A DNA stretch of 64,000 nt from Flavobacteriaceae bacterium (lineage in GTDB: Bacteria; Bacteroidota; Bacteroidia; Flavobacteriales; Flavobacteriaceae), in NCBI GenBank assembly GCA_018608485.1, contig JABAZK010000025.1, forward strand, positions 1 to 64,000. The letters run 5' to 3'. The notes below the pieces were generated by a model. It was not told where the DNA came from. It was given only the letters and a program-made list of their open reading frames with translations, and made no database searches. The translations under genes were made by a program, and so were the position numbers. Shown one piece after another: positions 30,209 through 39,691 of the stretch (positions are counted from its first letter, which is position 1; every line of letters begins with the position of its first letter).

Positions 30209-30925
30209 TTATATTAATTTATTTAAAGATGTAACAGCTACAGAGCGTTCTACTGTAAAACCTTCTGCGTGATCTACACCAATTAATCTGCCTAACTCCT
30301 TGGCTCTATATTGTACACTGTCTGTGAAATTTTTTGAGCTAATAGGAGTATCTAATTCTTTACTGTTAGGGTCGTAAAACTGAGAACTATATGCTAATAC
30401 TGCAGCCATTTTTACATCTATGAAACCGCTAACATCAACCACAAAATCAGGCTCAGTATTTTTCCACTGAATATAATGATAGACCAATTTTGGTCTCCAT
30501 TTTTCTTGTTTCACACCCTCAAAATCAGTTTCAATTTTCTGCAACCCACTTAAAAAACAAGCATCAGACACTAATTTACTTCCTTTACCGTGATCAATAT
30601 GCCTATCATCAACTGCATTACATATTACTATCTCAGGTTTATATTTACGAATTCTTTTAATAACTTCTAATTGATGCATCTTGTCATTTATAAAAAACCC
30701 ATCTGCAAATTTCAAATTTTCACGAATTGCTACCCCTAAAATATTTGCAGCTTTAGTCGCTTCTATTTTTCTTAATTCTTTAGTTCCTCTTGTTCCTAAC
30801 TCTCCTTGAGTTAAATCTATGATGCCTACTTTTTTACCTAAAGAAACTTCTTTCGCAATTGTAGCAGCAGCACCTAACTCAACATCATCTGGATGTGCGC
30901 CAAAAGCTAGTATGTCTAATTTCAT
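30209..30925 (-). CDS. bshB1: Bacillithiol biosynthesis deacetylase BshB1
   Basis: ILAFGAHPDDVELGAAATIAKE, GELGTRGT, DRHIDHGKGS (PIG-L family). Confidence 0.92.
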   Translation of the reverse strand: MKLDILAFGAHPDDVELGAAATIAKEVSLGKKVGIIDLTQGELGTRGTKELRKIEATKAANILGVAIRENLKFADGFFINDKMHQLEVIKRIRKYKPEIVICNAVDDRHIDHGKGSKLVSDACFLSGLQKIETDFEGVKQEKWRPKLVYHYIQWKNTEPDFVVDVSGFIDVKMAAVLAYSSQFYDPNSKELDTPISSKNFTDSVQYRAKELGRLIGVDHAEGFTVERSVAVTSLNKLI

Positions 30926-30932
30926 AAATTTT

Positions 30933-32087
30933 TTATTTTAATTTATTGATAGCTTGTTCAAAGTCAGCAATTAAATCTTCAGACTCTTCTATTCCAACAG
31001 AAAAACGAATTAATCTATCATTAATTCCTCTTTCTAAGCGTTCCTCCTCAGTTAACAAAGAATGGGTTGTAAGTGATGGACTTACTACTGTACTTTCCAA
31101 ACCGGCCAAACTCATGGACGGTTTTATTAAAAGGAGGGCATTCTGAAAATCCATAGCATCAAAGCCTTCAGATAACTCAAAAGACATCATAGCACCAAAA
31201 CCATGCATTTGAGTTGCTGCTATTGTATGCTGCGGATGACTTTTTAGCCCTGGATAATATACTCGATTTATCATTGAATGTTCTTCCAAATATTCAGCTA
31301 GAATCTGAGCATTTTTTGTTTGCTCTTTAACTCTTAGGTTTAATGTTTTTAAACTTCTTTCTAGCATCCAAACTGTAAAATCACTTAAGTTTCCTCCTAA
31401 ATTAATTCCTGTTTTCCAAATTAACTCAATATGTTCTTTTGAAGCTGCAACTGCTCCTGCCGAAATATCTGAGTGTCCTCCCATATATTTAGTTGCAGAA
31501 TGAACAACGATATCTATTCCAAAGTATGCTGGATTTTGATTAATTGGTGACGCAAAAGTATTATCAATCATAGTAATGATTCCTCTTTTTTTTGCTAAAA
31601 GTGCTACTGCTTTAATATCTGTTATTCCTAACAAAGGATTAGATGGCGTTTCTATATAAATAATCTTGGTATTATCTCTTATTAAAGGTTCAAAATCTTC
31701 AATTTGGTCAGATTCTGTATATGAATACTCAATACCGTATTTTTCAAACTCATTTGCAATAAAATTATAGGTACCACCATAAATAACATGTTGAATTAAA
31801 ACATGATCACCTTTTTTTAAAAAGGCTAACATTGCCGTACTAATAGCGGCCATACCTGAACCAAAGATTAGTGCATCCTCAGTATGTTCTAAGGCAGCTA
31901 TCTTTCTTCTCAATGCTTCTTGATTAGGAGTATTAAAATATCTGGGATATCTTTTTATATCTACTTGATCGAAAGCATAAGAAGTTGATACATATATAGG
32001 AGAAACAGCTCCTTTAAATTGTTCATCTTTAACTTCACCAACGTGAACACAAATAGAATTAATGCCTAATTTTTTTGAATCTTTCAT
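30933..32087 (-). CDS. Trans-sulfuration PLP-dependent enzyme (cystathionine gamma-synthase/lyase type)
   Basis: YFNTPNQEALRRKIAALE, IDNTFASPINQNP, VVHSATKYMGGHSD PLP lysine. Confidence 0.92.
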   Translation of the reverse strand: MKDSKKLGINSICVHVGEVKDEQFKGAVSPIYVSTSYAFDQVDIKRYPRYFNTPNQEALRRKIAALEHTEDALIFGSGMAAISTAMLAFLKKGDHVLIQHVIYGGTYNFIANEFEKYGIEYSYTESDQIEDFEPLIRDNTKIIYIETPSNPLLGITDIKAVALLAKKRGIITMIDNTFASPINQNPAYFGIDIVVHSATKYMGGHSDISAGAVAASKEHIELIWKTGINLGGNLSDFTVWMLERSLKTLNLRVKEQTKNAQILAEYLEEHSMINRVYYPGLKSHPQHTIAATQMHGFGAMMSFELSEGFDAMDFQNALLLIKPSMSLAGLESTVVSPSLTTHSLLTEEERLERGINDRLIRFSVGIEESEDLIADFEQAINKLK

Positions 32088-32196
32088 AGAGATTATATTA
32101 TCAAAACGAATTTACAAAAGAATCAGCTAAAAAAAATAAATTTATAAAGCGTTTTTCTAATGCAAATAAATGAATTAAGTAAAACAATAATTTCAA

Positions 32197-32204
32197 TATC
32201 TTTG
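32197..32204 (+). promoter_or_regulatory. -7 element TATCTTTG 4 nt before ATG
   Basis: TATCTTTG AAAA ATG. Confidence 0.5.
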
Positions 32205-32208
32205 AAAA

Positions 32209-32961
32209 ATGATTTCAGTAGTAATTTTAGGTAGTGGCAATGTTGCTTTACAATTAATCCAAGCTTTTCTAAAGATTGATACTATCAATTTAAAACAAGT
32301 CTACACAAGAAATCAAAATGATATTAATACTTTAAACAGTAGTATTGAAACCACCAATGACATCTCATTATTAAAAAAAGCAGATATTACCATTATTGCT
32401 GTGAGTGATCATGCAATTTCTTCTATTTCTTCTCATATTAAAAACTCTTTTGTTGTTCACACATCCGGGAGTGTAGATATGAAGTCTCTTAATAATATTG
32501 GACGTAAAGGAGTGTTTTATCCTTTACAATCTTTTTCAAAAAAAAAGAAAGTTGATTTTAAGAATATTCCTATTTGCTTAGAATCAGAAACTAATGAAGA
32601 TCTTCAAAAATTAGAAGAATTAGTTTCTTTGTTACAAAGTAAAAGTTACCTACTTTCATCTCACCAAAGAAAGAAAATTCATGTAGCTGCTGTTTTTGCC
32701 AATAATTTTTCTAATCACATGTATACCATAGCTAATGAAATATGTGAAAAATATAACATTCCTTTTGATATTTTACACCCTTTGATTGAGGAAACCACTA
32801 ACAAAATTAAAATAATAACTCCTGAGAAAGCTCAGACTGGACCTGCAAAAAGAAATGATGCAGAAACTATAGAAAATCATTTAAATTTGTTATCAAAAAA
32901 ACAACAAGAAATATATTTAAAAATCACCCAATCTATTCAAGAATATGGAAAAAAGCTATAA
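32209..32961 (+). CDS. Rossmann-like / DUF2520 domain protein
   Basis: ISVVILGSGNVALQLIQAF; GRKGVFYPLQSFSKKK; AAVFANNFSNHMYTIA. Confidence 0.88.
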   Translation: MISVVILGSGNVALQLIQAFLKIDTINLKQVYTRNQNDINTLNSSIETTNDISLLKKADITIIAVSDHAISSISSHIKNSFVVHTSGSVDMKSLNNIGRKGVFYPLQSFSKKKKVDFKNIPICLESETNEDLQKLEELVSLLQSKSYLLSSHQRKKIHVAAVFANNFSNHMYTIANEICEKYNIPFDILHPLIEETTNKIKIITPEKAQTGPAKRNDAETIENHLNLLSKKQQEIYLKITQSIQEYGKKL

Positions 32962-33472
32962 GCAATACTTGGCACAAATTAGTACACTCATTTTTGATGT
33001 TGATGGTGTTTTAACTAACGGTCTTGTAACAGTAATGTCTAATGGGGAATTAATACGTCAAATGAATATAAAAGACGGTTATGCGCTTCGTGCAGCAGTT
33101 AATGCTGGATTAAGAGTTTGCATTATTACTGGCGGAAAAAACGAGGGTGTTAAAATTAGACTTCAAAACTTAGGAATTAAAGATGTATACATGGGTGCAC
33201 ATGATAAAATAGAGCAATACAACCAATTAGTAGATATGTATAAATTACAATCTGAAAATGTATTGTATATGGGGGATGACATTCCAGATTATCCGGTCAT
33301 GAAATTGGTTGGATTAACTTGTTGCCCAAATGATGCGGCTGAGGAAATTCAACAAATATCCAAGTATATCTCAGATAAAAAAGGTGGAGAAGGTTGTGTC
33401 AGAGATATTATTGAACAAATCTTGCGAGTACAAGGAAAATGGGATTCAAATTTTGACGCCACTTTTGATTAA
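32945..33472 (+). CDS. KdsC-like HAD-IIIA phosphatase (YrbI family)
   Basis: LIFDVDGVLTNGLVTVMSNGE, VCIITGGKNEGVKIR, VLYMGDDIPDYPVM. Confidence 0.9.
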   Translation: MEKSYKQYLAQISTLIFDVDGVLTNGLVTVMSNGELIRQMNIKDGYALRAAVNAGLRVCIITGGKNEGVKIRLQNLGIKDVYMGAHDKIEQYNQLVDMYKLQSENVLYMGDDIPDYPVMKLVGLTCCPNDAAEEIQQISKYISDKKGGEGCVRDIIEQILRVQGKWDSNFDATFD

Positions 33473-33526
33473 TCCTAACCTTTTAATTCCTAAATTAGGA
33501 TATTAATTTATTAATAATACAATATC

Positions 33527-33955
33527 ATGAAAAAAATAACAATACTTATTCTTTTACTTCTTATCACAAATGTTAGTTTCTCACAATCTATTTTTGGAAA
33601 ATGGAACTCCTACAATGAGGAGACTAACAAAGTAGAATCTGTTATTGAAGTTTACCAAAAAGATGGTAAAGCTTTCGCTAAAATAAAAAAGATTAATGAT
33701 CAAACTAGAAAAGATGCAAAATGTATTGCTTGTAGCGGAAAGCTAAAAAATGCTCCTATTTTAGGAATGAATATTCTAACTGGTCTCAAAAAAGATGGTG
33801 ATGAGTGGTCTGGAGGTAAGATTCTAGACCCAAAAAATGGAAAAGAATATAAATGTTACATCAAATTAATAGACAATAATACATTAAAACTAAGAGGCTA
33901 CATAGGGATATCTATGTTTGGAAGAACTGCTATCTGGAAAAGAGTTTTAGAATAA
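33527..33955 (+). CDS. DUF2147 domain-containing exported protein
   Basis: Signal peptide; IFGKWNSYNEETNKVESVIEVYQKDGKAFAKI; GYIGISMFGRTAIWKR. Confidence 0.87.
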   Translation: MKKITILILLLLITNVSFSQSIFGKWNSYNEETNKVESVIEVYQKDGKAFAKIKKINDQTRKDAKCIACSGKLKNAPILGMNILTGLKKDGDEWSGGKILDPKNGKEYKCYIKLIDNNTLKLRGYIGISMFGRTAIWKRVLE

Positions 33956-33983
33956 GTTATTATGTGAATATTATATATTTGTT

Positions 33984-34625
33984 CTAATTTTTTTTCTGAA
34001 GCATTGGAACAAAGGAAAAATCTCCTAACTCATGCTTTTCAAATTCTTTAGAAGTCTTTCTTATAAATAAGGTCATAACTTGTTTTTCATCACCTACTGG
34101 AATTAATAATTTTCCACCAACTTTTAATTGGGATAATAATGGTTTGGGAACAAAAGGTGCTCCTGCTGTTACTAATATTTTATCAAACGGCGCTTTCTCT
34201 TTAAAACCTTTATAGCCGTCACCAAAAATAAACTTCTTTGGAACATACCCCAGCTTTGGTAAAAACAAGGAAGTCTTTTTGAACAACTCATGTTGTCGTT
34301 CTATTGTATAAACTGAAGCACCTAATTCTATCAAAACAGCTGTCTGGTAACCTGAACCGGTGCCAATCTCTAAAATTTTATCTCCACTATTTATAGAAAG
34401 TGTTTGAGTTTGAAAAGCTACAGTAAATGGCTGAGAAATTGTTTGTTCAGCAGCTATAGGAAAAGCCTTATCTTGGTATGCGTGATCTGCAAAAGAAGAA
34501 TCAATAAATAAATGTCTAGGTATTAATTTTATAGCTTTTAAAACATGGTCATCAATAATACCCTTCTTTTTAAGAACGTCTGCTAACTGTTTTCTTAGTC
34601 CTTGATGTTTGGAAGTGTCTTTCAA
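33984..34625 (-). CDS. pcm: Protein-L-isoaspartate O-methyltransferase
   Basis: IPRHLFIDSSFADHAYQDKAFPIAAEQTISQPFTVAFQTQ; LEIGTGSGYQTAVL. Confidence 0.93.
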   Translation of the reverse strand: MKDTSKHQGLRKQLADVLKKKGIIDDHVLKAIKLIPRHLFIDSSFADHAYQDKAFPIAAEQTISQPFTVAFQTQTLSINSGDKILEIGTGSGYQTAVLIELGASVYTIERQHELFKKTSLFLPKLGYVPKKFIFGDGYKGFKEKAPFDKILVTAGAPFVPKPLLSQLKVGGKLLIPVGDEKQVMTLFIRKTSKEFEKHELGDFSFVPMLQKKN

Positions 34626-34729
34626 TAGTATAACTTTAATGGGTGCCTAAATTAGAATAATTGATTTTAAATTCCTATAAAATTGTATCTTTGTTGTAGT
34701 ATTATTTATCAATTTCAAAAAATATTTTT

Positions 34730-35689
34730 ATGCTAAAAGCAGGTGTCTTGGGTGCAGGTCATTTAGGAAAAATTCATCTAAAATTATTGGAACTTTCTGA
34801 TAAATATGAGTTAGTAGGTTTTTACGACCCTTCACAAGAGAATTCAAAAAAAGTTGGTGACGAATTTGGTTACCATAGTTTTAATTCTGTTGAAGAATTA
34901 ATTGATGAAGTGGATATTATTGATATAGTTACCCCCACTCTATCTCATTTTGACTGTGCTAAAAAGGCAATAGAAAAAGGGTGTCATATATTTATTGAAA
35001 AACCAATTACCAATACAGTTATTGAAGCTGAGGCTATCAAAACATTAGCAAGTCAAAGACATATTAAAGGTCAAGTTGGTCATGTAGAACGTTTTAATCC
35101 AGCATTTACAGCAGTAAATAATAAGATAGATTCTCCTATGTTTATAGAGTGTCATCGCTTGGCTGAATTTAATCCCAGAGGTACTGATGTCCCTGTTGTA
35201 CTAGATTTAATGATTCATGATATAGATATTATATTAAGTGTAGTTCACTCACCTATTAAAAATATTTATGCTAGTGGAGTTACTGTTATCTCTGAAACTC
35301 CTGACATAGCGAACGCAAGAATAGAATTTGAAAATGGTTGTGTAGCAAATCTGACTGCCAGTAGAATATCGATGAAAAACATGAGGAAATCTAGATTCTT
35401 CCAGAAAGATGCTTACATCTCTGTTGATTTTTTAGAAAAAAAATCTGAAGTAGTAAAAATGAAAGATGTTCCTGAAAATCCAGATGAATTTGCCATGATC
35501 CTTCAAAATGCAGAAGGGATGAAAAAACAAATTTATTTTGAAAATCCGGAAGTTACCCCAAATAATGCAATTTTAGATGAATTAGAATCTTTTGCTTTAG
35601 CTATCGAAAATAATACAACACCTGTAGTTAGTTTAAGTGACGGAACCAATGCGTTAAGAGTAGCTCAACGGATTATTGATAGTTTTTAA
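34730..35689 (+). CDS. Gfo/Idh/MocA family oxidoreductase
   Basis: AGVLGAGHLGKIHLKLL; FIEKPITNTVIEAEAI. Confidence 0.9.
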   Translation: MLKAGVLGAGHLGKIHLKLLELSDKYELVGFYDPSQENSKKVGDEFGYHSFNSVEELIDEVDIIDIVTPTLSHFDCAKKAIEKGCHIFIEKPITNTVIEAEAIKTLASQRHIKGQVGHVERFNPAFTAVNNKIDSPMFIECHRLAEFNPRGTDVPVVLDLMIHDIDIILSVVHSPIKNIYASGVTVISETPDIANARIEFENGCVANLTASRISMKNMRKSRFFQKDAYISVDFLEKKSEVVKMKDVPENPDEFAMILQNAEGMKKQIYFENPEVTPNNAILDELESFALAIENNTTPVVSLSDGTNALRVAQRIIDSF

Positions 35690-35724
35690 TACTAATTTCA
35701 CTAATTATAAAATAGATTTAACTT

Positions 35725-36612
35725 ATGAAAAATATTGCTGTCATTGGTGCCGGTACAATGGGTAACGGAATTGCACATACATTTGCACAATTTAATTATA
35801 ATGTTCAATTAATTGACATATCTCAAAATTCTCTTGATAAAGCTATAGCTTCAATCAAAAAGAATCTCAGTAGAATGGTAGTTAAGGACAAAATAACTAA
35901 TGCAGAAAAAGAGAGAACTCTTGCCAATATTACCACATATACTTCTATAAAAGAAGGAACCCAATATGCAAGTTTAGTAATAGAAGCTGCTACTGAAAAT
36001 TTAGACTTGAAGTTGAAAATCTTTAAAGAATTGGATGAAGTTTGTCCAGAAGATACCATTCTGGCAACTAACACCTCCTCTATATCAATTACTCAAATAG
36101 CTAGTAATACAAACAGACCAGGTCAAGTAATAGGAATGCACTTTATGAATCCTGTTCCTATTATGAATTTAGTAGAAATAATTAGAGGTTACAATACCTC
36201 TGATGAGGTAATGAAGTTCACGGTTGATCTTTCCAAAAAAATACAAAAAACACCTGTTGAAGTTAATGATTATCCTGGCTTTGTAGCTAACAGAATTTTG
36301 ATGCCTATGATTAACGAATCTATAGAAACTCTTTACAACGGTGTAGCTGGAGTGCTAGAGATTGATACAGTTATGAAATTAGGAATGGCACATCCAATGG
36401 GTCCATTGCAATTAGCCGACTTCATAGGTCTAGATGTTTGTTTGTCTATTTTAGAAGTCATGTATAATGGTTTTAAGAATCCAAAATATGCACCATGTCC
36501 ACTATTAGTTAATATGGTAATGGCCGGGAAATTAGGCGTGAAATCTGGAGAAGGATTTTATGATTACTCTAAAAATAGAAAAGCAGAAATAATAGCCAAG
36601 CAATTTGAATAA
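35725..36612 (+). CDS. 3-hydroxybutyryl-CoA dehydrogenase
   Basis: IAVIGAGTMGNGIAHTFAQ; GMHFMNPVPIMNLVEIIRG; DYPGFVANRILMPMINE. Confidence 0.93.
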   Translation: MKNIAVIGAGTMGNGIAHTFAQFNYNVQLIDISQNSLDKAIASIKKNLSRMVVKDKITNAEKERTLANITTYTSIKEGTQYASLVIEAATENLDLKLKIFKELDEVCPEDTILATNTSSISITQIASNTNRPGQVIGMHFMNPVPIMNLVEIIRGYNTSDEVMKFTVDLSKKIQKTPVEVNDYPGFVANRILMPMINESIETLYNGVAGVLEIDTVMKLGMAHPMGPLQLADFIGLDVCLSILEVMYNGFKNPKYAPCPLLVNMVMAGKLGVKSGEGFYDYSKNRKAEIIAKQFE

Positions 36613-37240
36613 GTTAATTTTTTTCTTACTACTATTCCTTTCTTTTTCAGTAATAGGTCAAGTAAAAAAAGAACGTCAAAAGTCAATAACTAAAGTTGGT
36701 GTCCTTTTTAGTAATGCAAAACAAAATAACCTATTTTTTTTTGATAAAGATTACGATTATAAAACCAATGCATACAAATTTCAATTGTTTTATCCCATAC
36801 AGAGGGGTAGGAATTGGGATGTAAATCTTATACTACAACCCCAATTTCAAAAGGCACAACATCAATTACTGAATGAACAATTTATTACTCCAGATGAAGA
36901 AAATTTTGAATTTTTAAGAGAAAAATTTACTCAAAAAAAAGACATCTCTTTGTATGCATTTGAAGTAGGTTTTCAGTTGAGAAAATCTATTATTAAAAAC
37001 ATCTTCTTTGAGGCTACTTTAGGTTTAGGAGCCGGGTATATAAGTTTAGAGTCTGAAAGATTAGCAAAAGGCTTTACTTTTATTGAAAATTTGTCTTTAG
37101 GGTTAGCTCATAGAATTAATAAATCAGAGATTTTTCTAGCAACTACTGTAGGACATGTTTCCAACTTTAATATACAAAAACCTAACAGTGGTTATAATAT
37201 ACTTGGATTTGAATTGGGGTATAGAGTTTTTATTAAATAA
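36605..37240 (+). CDS. Acyloxyacyl hydrolase / PagL-like outer-membrane protein
   Basis: Signal peptide SVIGQ, beta-barrel pattern, C-terminal GHVSNFNIQKPNSGYNILGFELGYRV; overlaps the preceding CDS. Confidence 0.7.
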   Translation: MNKLIFFLLLFLSFSVIGQVKKERQKSITKVGVLFSNAKQNNLFFFDKDYDYKTNAYKFQLFYPIQRGRNWDVNLILQPQFQKAQHQLLNEQFITPDEENFEFLREKFTQKKDISLYAFEVGFQLRKSIIKNIFFEATLGLGAGYISLESERLAKGFTFIENLSLGLAHRINKSEIFLATTVGHVSNFNIQKPNSGYNILGFELGYRVFIK

Positions 37241-37241
37241 A

Positions 37242-37267
37242 AAAGGGATTTAGTCATAAATCCCTTT
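37242..37267. terminator. Intrinsic terminator between convergent genes
   Basis: AAAGGGATTTA gtca TAAATCCCTTT. Confidence 0.85.
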
Positions 37268-37290
37268 GTATGTAACATCAATATTATCAA

Positions 37291-38412
37291 TTAATTTCTT
37301 CTTGGATCATCATCTGATTCATAATCTTTTCTGGCTTTGTTCCATATTTTAAGATCATCTGCTTCTGTAATTCCTGACTTAACCATAATATTTACGCCAT
37401 CAGAAATACCTAATTCTAATTCTCTTTTCTCAAACTCATTATCTCCAATTTTGATCTCTACATATGGTTTTTCAGTTTTTTTATCAAAACGTAGCAAAGC
37501 CTCTTTAATTGATAATACACTATCTTGTTTTTCTAAAACTATATCAGCATTAGCGCTATAATTTGCTCTTACAAAATAGTTGTCATCTAAAGTAATATTC
37601 GCTTTGATCGTAAATTGAACAGCACCACCCTCTTCCGTTCCTTTTGGTGCAATGAAGTTTAATTTAGCAGGGAATTTTTTCTCTTCGATAGCTCCTAAAG
37701 AAATTTCTATCGCAGTTCCTTTCACTAACTTACTAACATCAGATTCATCTACCTTACCTTCAAAAATCATCTTACTCATATCGGCTATTGAGGCTATTGT
37801 TGTACCAGCATTAAAATTATTACTTTGTATTACTTGGTCTCCTTCTTTTACTGGAATTTCTAATATAGTTCCAGATATTTGAGCTCTTATGTCAGTATTT
37901 GCAACACCAACACCAGATGAACCACTTTTAATAATTTTGTAATCATTTTCAGCATTCACTAAATCTTGTTTTGCTTGATTATAAGTAAGCTCTACTTGTT
38001 CAAATGATGAAGCTGCCAACACGCCTTTATCATAAAGCTTCTTATTTCTGTCATAGGAGATTTTTGCATTCTTAACTCTTAATTTAATATTATCTACCCT
38101 GCCTTTAGCACTTATTAAAGACTGTTCATTTGGAACAACTCTAACAGTTGCAATTAAGTCTCCTTTATTAACTTTTGCGCCTTCTAACAAAATAATTTTA
38201 TCAATAATTCCTGTTATCTGTGGTTTTATTTCAATTTCTTCCAGAGGAACTACTTTTCCAGTTGCTACTGTCTTCTTTACTATAGTAGCTTTAAATGCTT
38301 TTTCAGTTTCAAAAGTCTGAATATTTTCTTTATTCTTACCTCCTAGCCATACAAGAACTCCTGCAAATGTTATGAAAACTATTACTAATATAATTTTTGC
38401 TCTTTTACTCAT
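37291..38412 (-). CDS. HlyD/RND-type efflux periplasmic adaptor subunit
   Basis: TGKVVPLEEIEIKPQITGIIDKI; coiled coil; membrane anchor. Confidence 0.9.
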   Translation of the reverse strand: MSKRAKIILVIVFITFAGVLVWLGGKNKENIQTFETEKAFKATIVKKTVATGKVVPLEEIEIKPQITGIIDKIILLEGAKVNKGDLIATVRVVPNEQSLISAKGRVDNIKLRVKNAKISYDRNKKLYDKGVLAASSFEQVELTYNQAKQDLVNAENDYKIIKSGSSGVGVANTDIRAQISGTILEIPVKEGDQVIQSNNFNAGTTIASIADMSKMIFEGKVDESDVSKLVKGTAIEISLGAIEEKKFPAKLNFIAPKGTEEGGAVQFTIKANITLDDNYFVRANYSANADIVLEKQDSVLSIKEALLRFDKKTEKPYVEIKIGDNEFEKRELELGISDGVNIMVKSGITEADDLKIWNKARKDYESDDDPRRN

Positions 38413-38451
38413 TTTAATTATGTATTAACTTTGATTAATATATTTTTATTA

Positions 38452-39690
38452 TTATTCGTCTCTTAAGGCATCTATTGGTTTTACTAATGTAGCCATATAG
38501 GCTGGTATTAAGCCAATTAAAGTTCCAAGTACTATAAGGATTAAAAATGCAAATAGAATAATTGGAATATTTACCGTGGGGTTTATTAAAGTAGGATCTG
38601 GACCTGAACCTAAAAATGTATCCATTAAGAACAAAACAAATCCTCCAAAAATAATACCTAACATTCCTGCTACTGTAGTTAAAAATACAGATTCAAGAAC
38701 CACTTGTCTTCTAATTTCAACGGGCGTAGCTCCTATTGCACGTCTAATACCTATTTCTTTGGTCCGTTCTTTTACAGTAATCAATAAAATATTGCCGATA
38801 GCAAAAACTCCTGCAATTAGAGTAGCGATACCAACAAACCATGTTAAAAATTGCATTCCAGTTAGAAACCCTGTAACCTTACCAATTTCAGCTGCTAAAT
38901 TAACACTCCCAAAAGCTTTTTTATCTTCTGGATCTACTTTGTGAATATTTTTAAGGGTCAACAATATATCTTGTTCCATTTGTAAAATATCTACTCCTTC
39001 ATTAGCAGTAATCATCATCCAACCTATTCTATTTCCTGTGTTAAAAACCTGCTTAAAAGTAGTAAAGGGTATGTATGCAGCTGCACCATCAAAAGCTATA
39101 GTACCATTTTTATATACACCTACAACTTTATAAGAAATATTACCAATAGTAACCATCTCACCTACTGGCTCTTCATTTTTATCAAACAATTGTTCATAAA
39201 TCTCTAGTTCAATTACACAAACTTTTGACTTTAGTTTTATATCATTTTCATTCAAAAAACGCCCAAAGATTAAATCCTTTTTTTGAACTTTATCCAAAAC
39301 AGGGAAATCTCCTGAAATATTAAAGTTTCCTGTTTTAAAACCTCTGGTTATGGCACTATTAGAATTGCTTCTTGGAGCAATAAATTTAATTTCCTTGTAT
39401 TCTCTTTTTAAAATCTCTACATCATCTATAGTTAAACGAACTCTTCTTCCTTTTTGAAATCCTTTAAAAGGAAGGTCTGTTCTTTGAGTCCACACAAAAA
39501 CACTATTGGTAGCAAAATCACCAAAAATAGTTTTAAAGTTATTTTCTAATCCTCTTGAAGCTCCTAATAGTGTAACTAACAGAAAAATACCCCATAGAAC
39601 ACCAATGATGGTAATGACTGTTCTCGTTTTATTTTTACGGATTCCTCCATAAATTTCTTGCCAAGTATCTGAATCAAATATAAATTTCAT
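38452..39690 (-). CDS. MacB-like ABC transporter permease
   Basis: N-terminal TM plus MacB periplasmic domain; KERTKEIGIRRAIGATPVEIRRQVVLE. Confidence 0.9.
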   Translation of the reverse strand: MKFIFDSDTWQEIYGGIRKNKTRTVITIIGVLWGIFLLVTLLGASRGLENNFKTIFGDFATNSVFVWTQRTDLPFKGFQKGRRVRLTIDDVEILKREYKEIKFIAPRSNSNSAITRGFKTGNFNISGDFPVLDKVQKKDLIFGRFLNENDIKLKSKVCVIELEIYEQLFDKNEEPVGEMVTIGNISYKVVGVYKNGTIAFDGAAAYIPFTTFKQVFNTGNRIGWMMITANEGVDILQMEQDILLTLKNIHKVDPEDKKAFGSVNLAAEIGKVTGFLTGMQFLTWFVGIATLIAGVFAIGNILLITVKERTKEIGIRRAIGATPVEIRRQVVLESVFLTTVAGMLGIIFGGFVLFLMDTFLGSGPDPTLINPTVNIPIILFAFLILIVLGTLIGLIPAYMATLVKPIDALRDE

Positions 39691-39691
39691 A

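Noticed and set aside
38576-38944. 122-aa plus-strand ORF
   Set aside because: Antisense shadow of the MacB-like permease gene.
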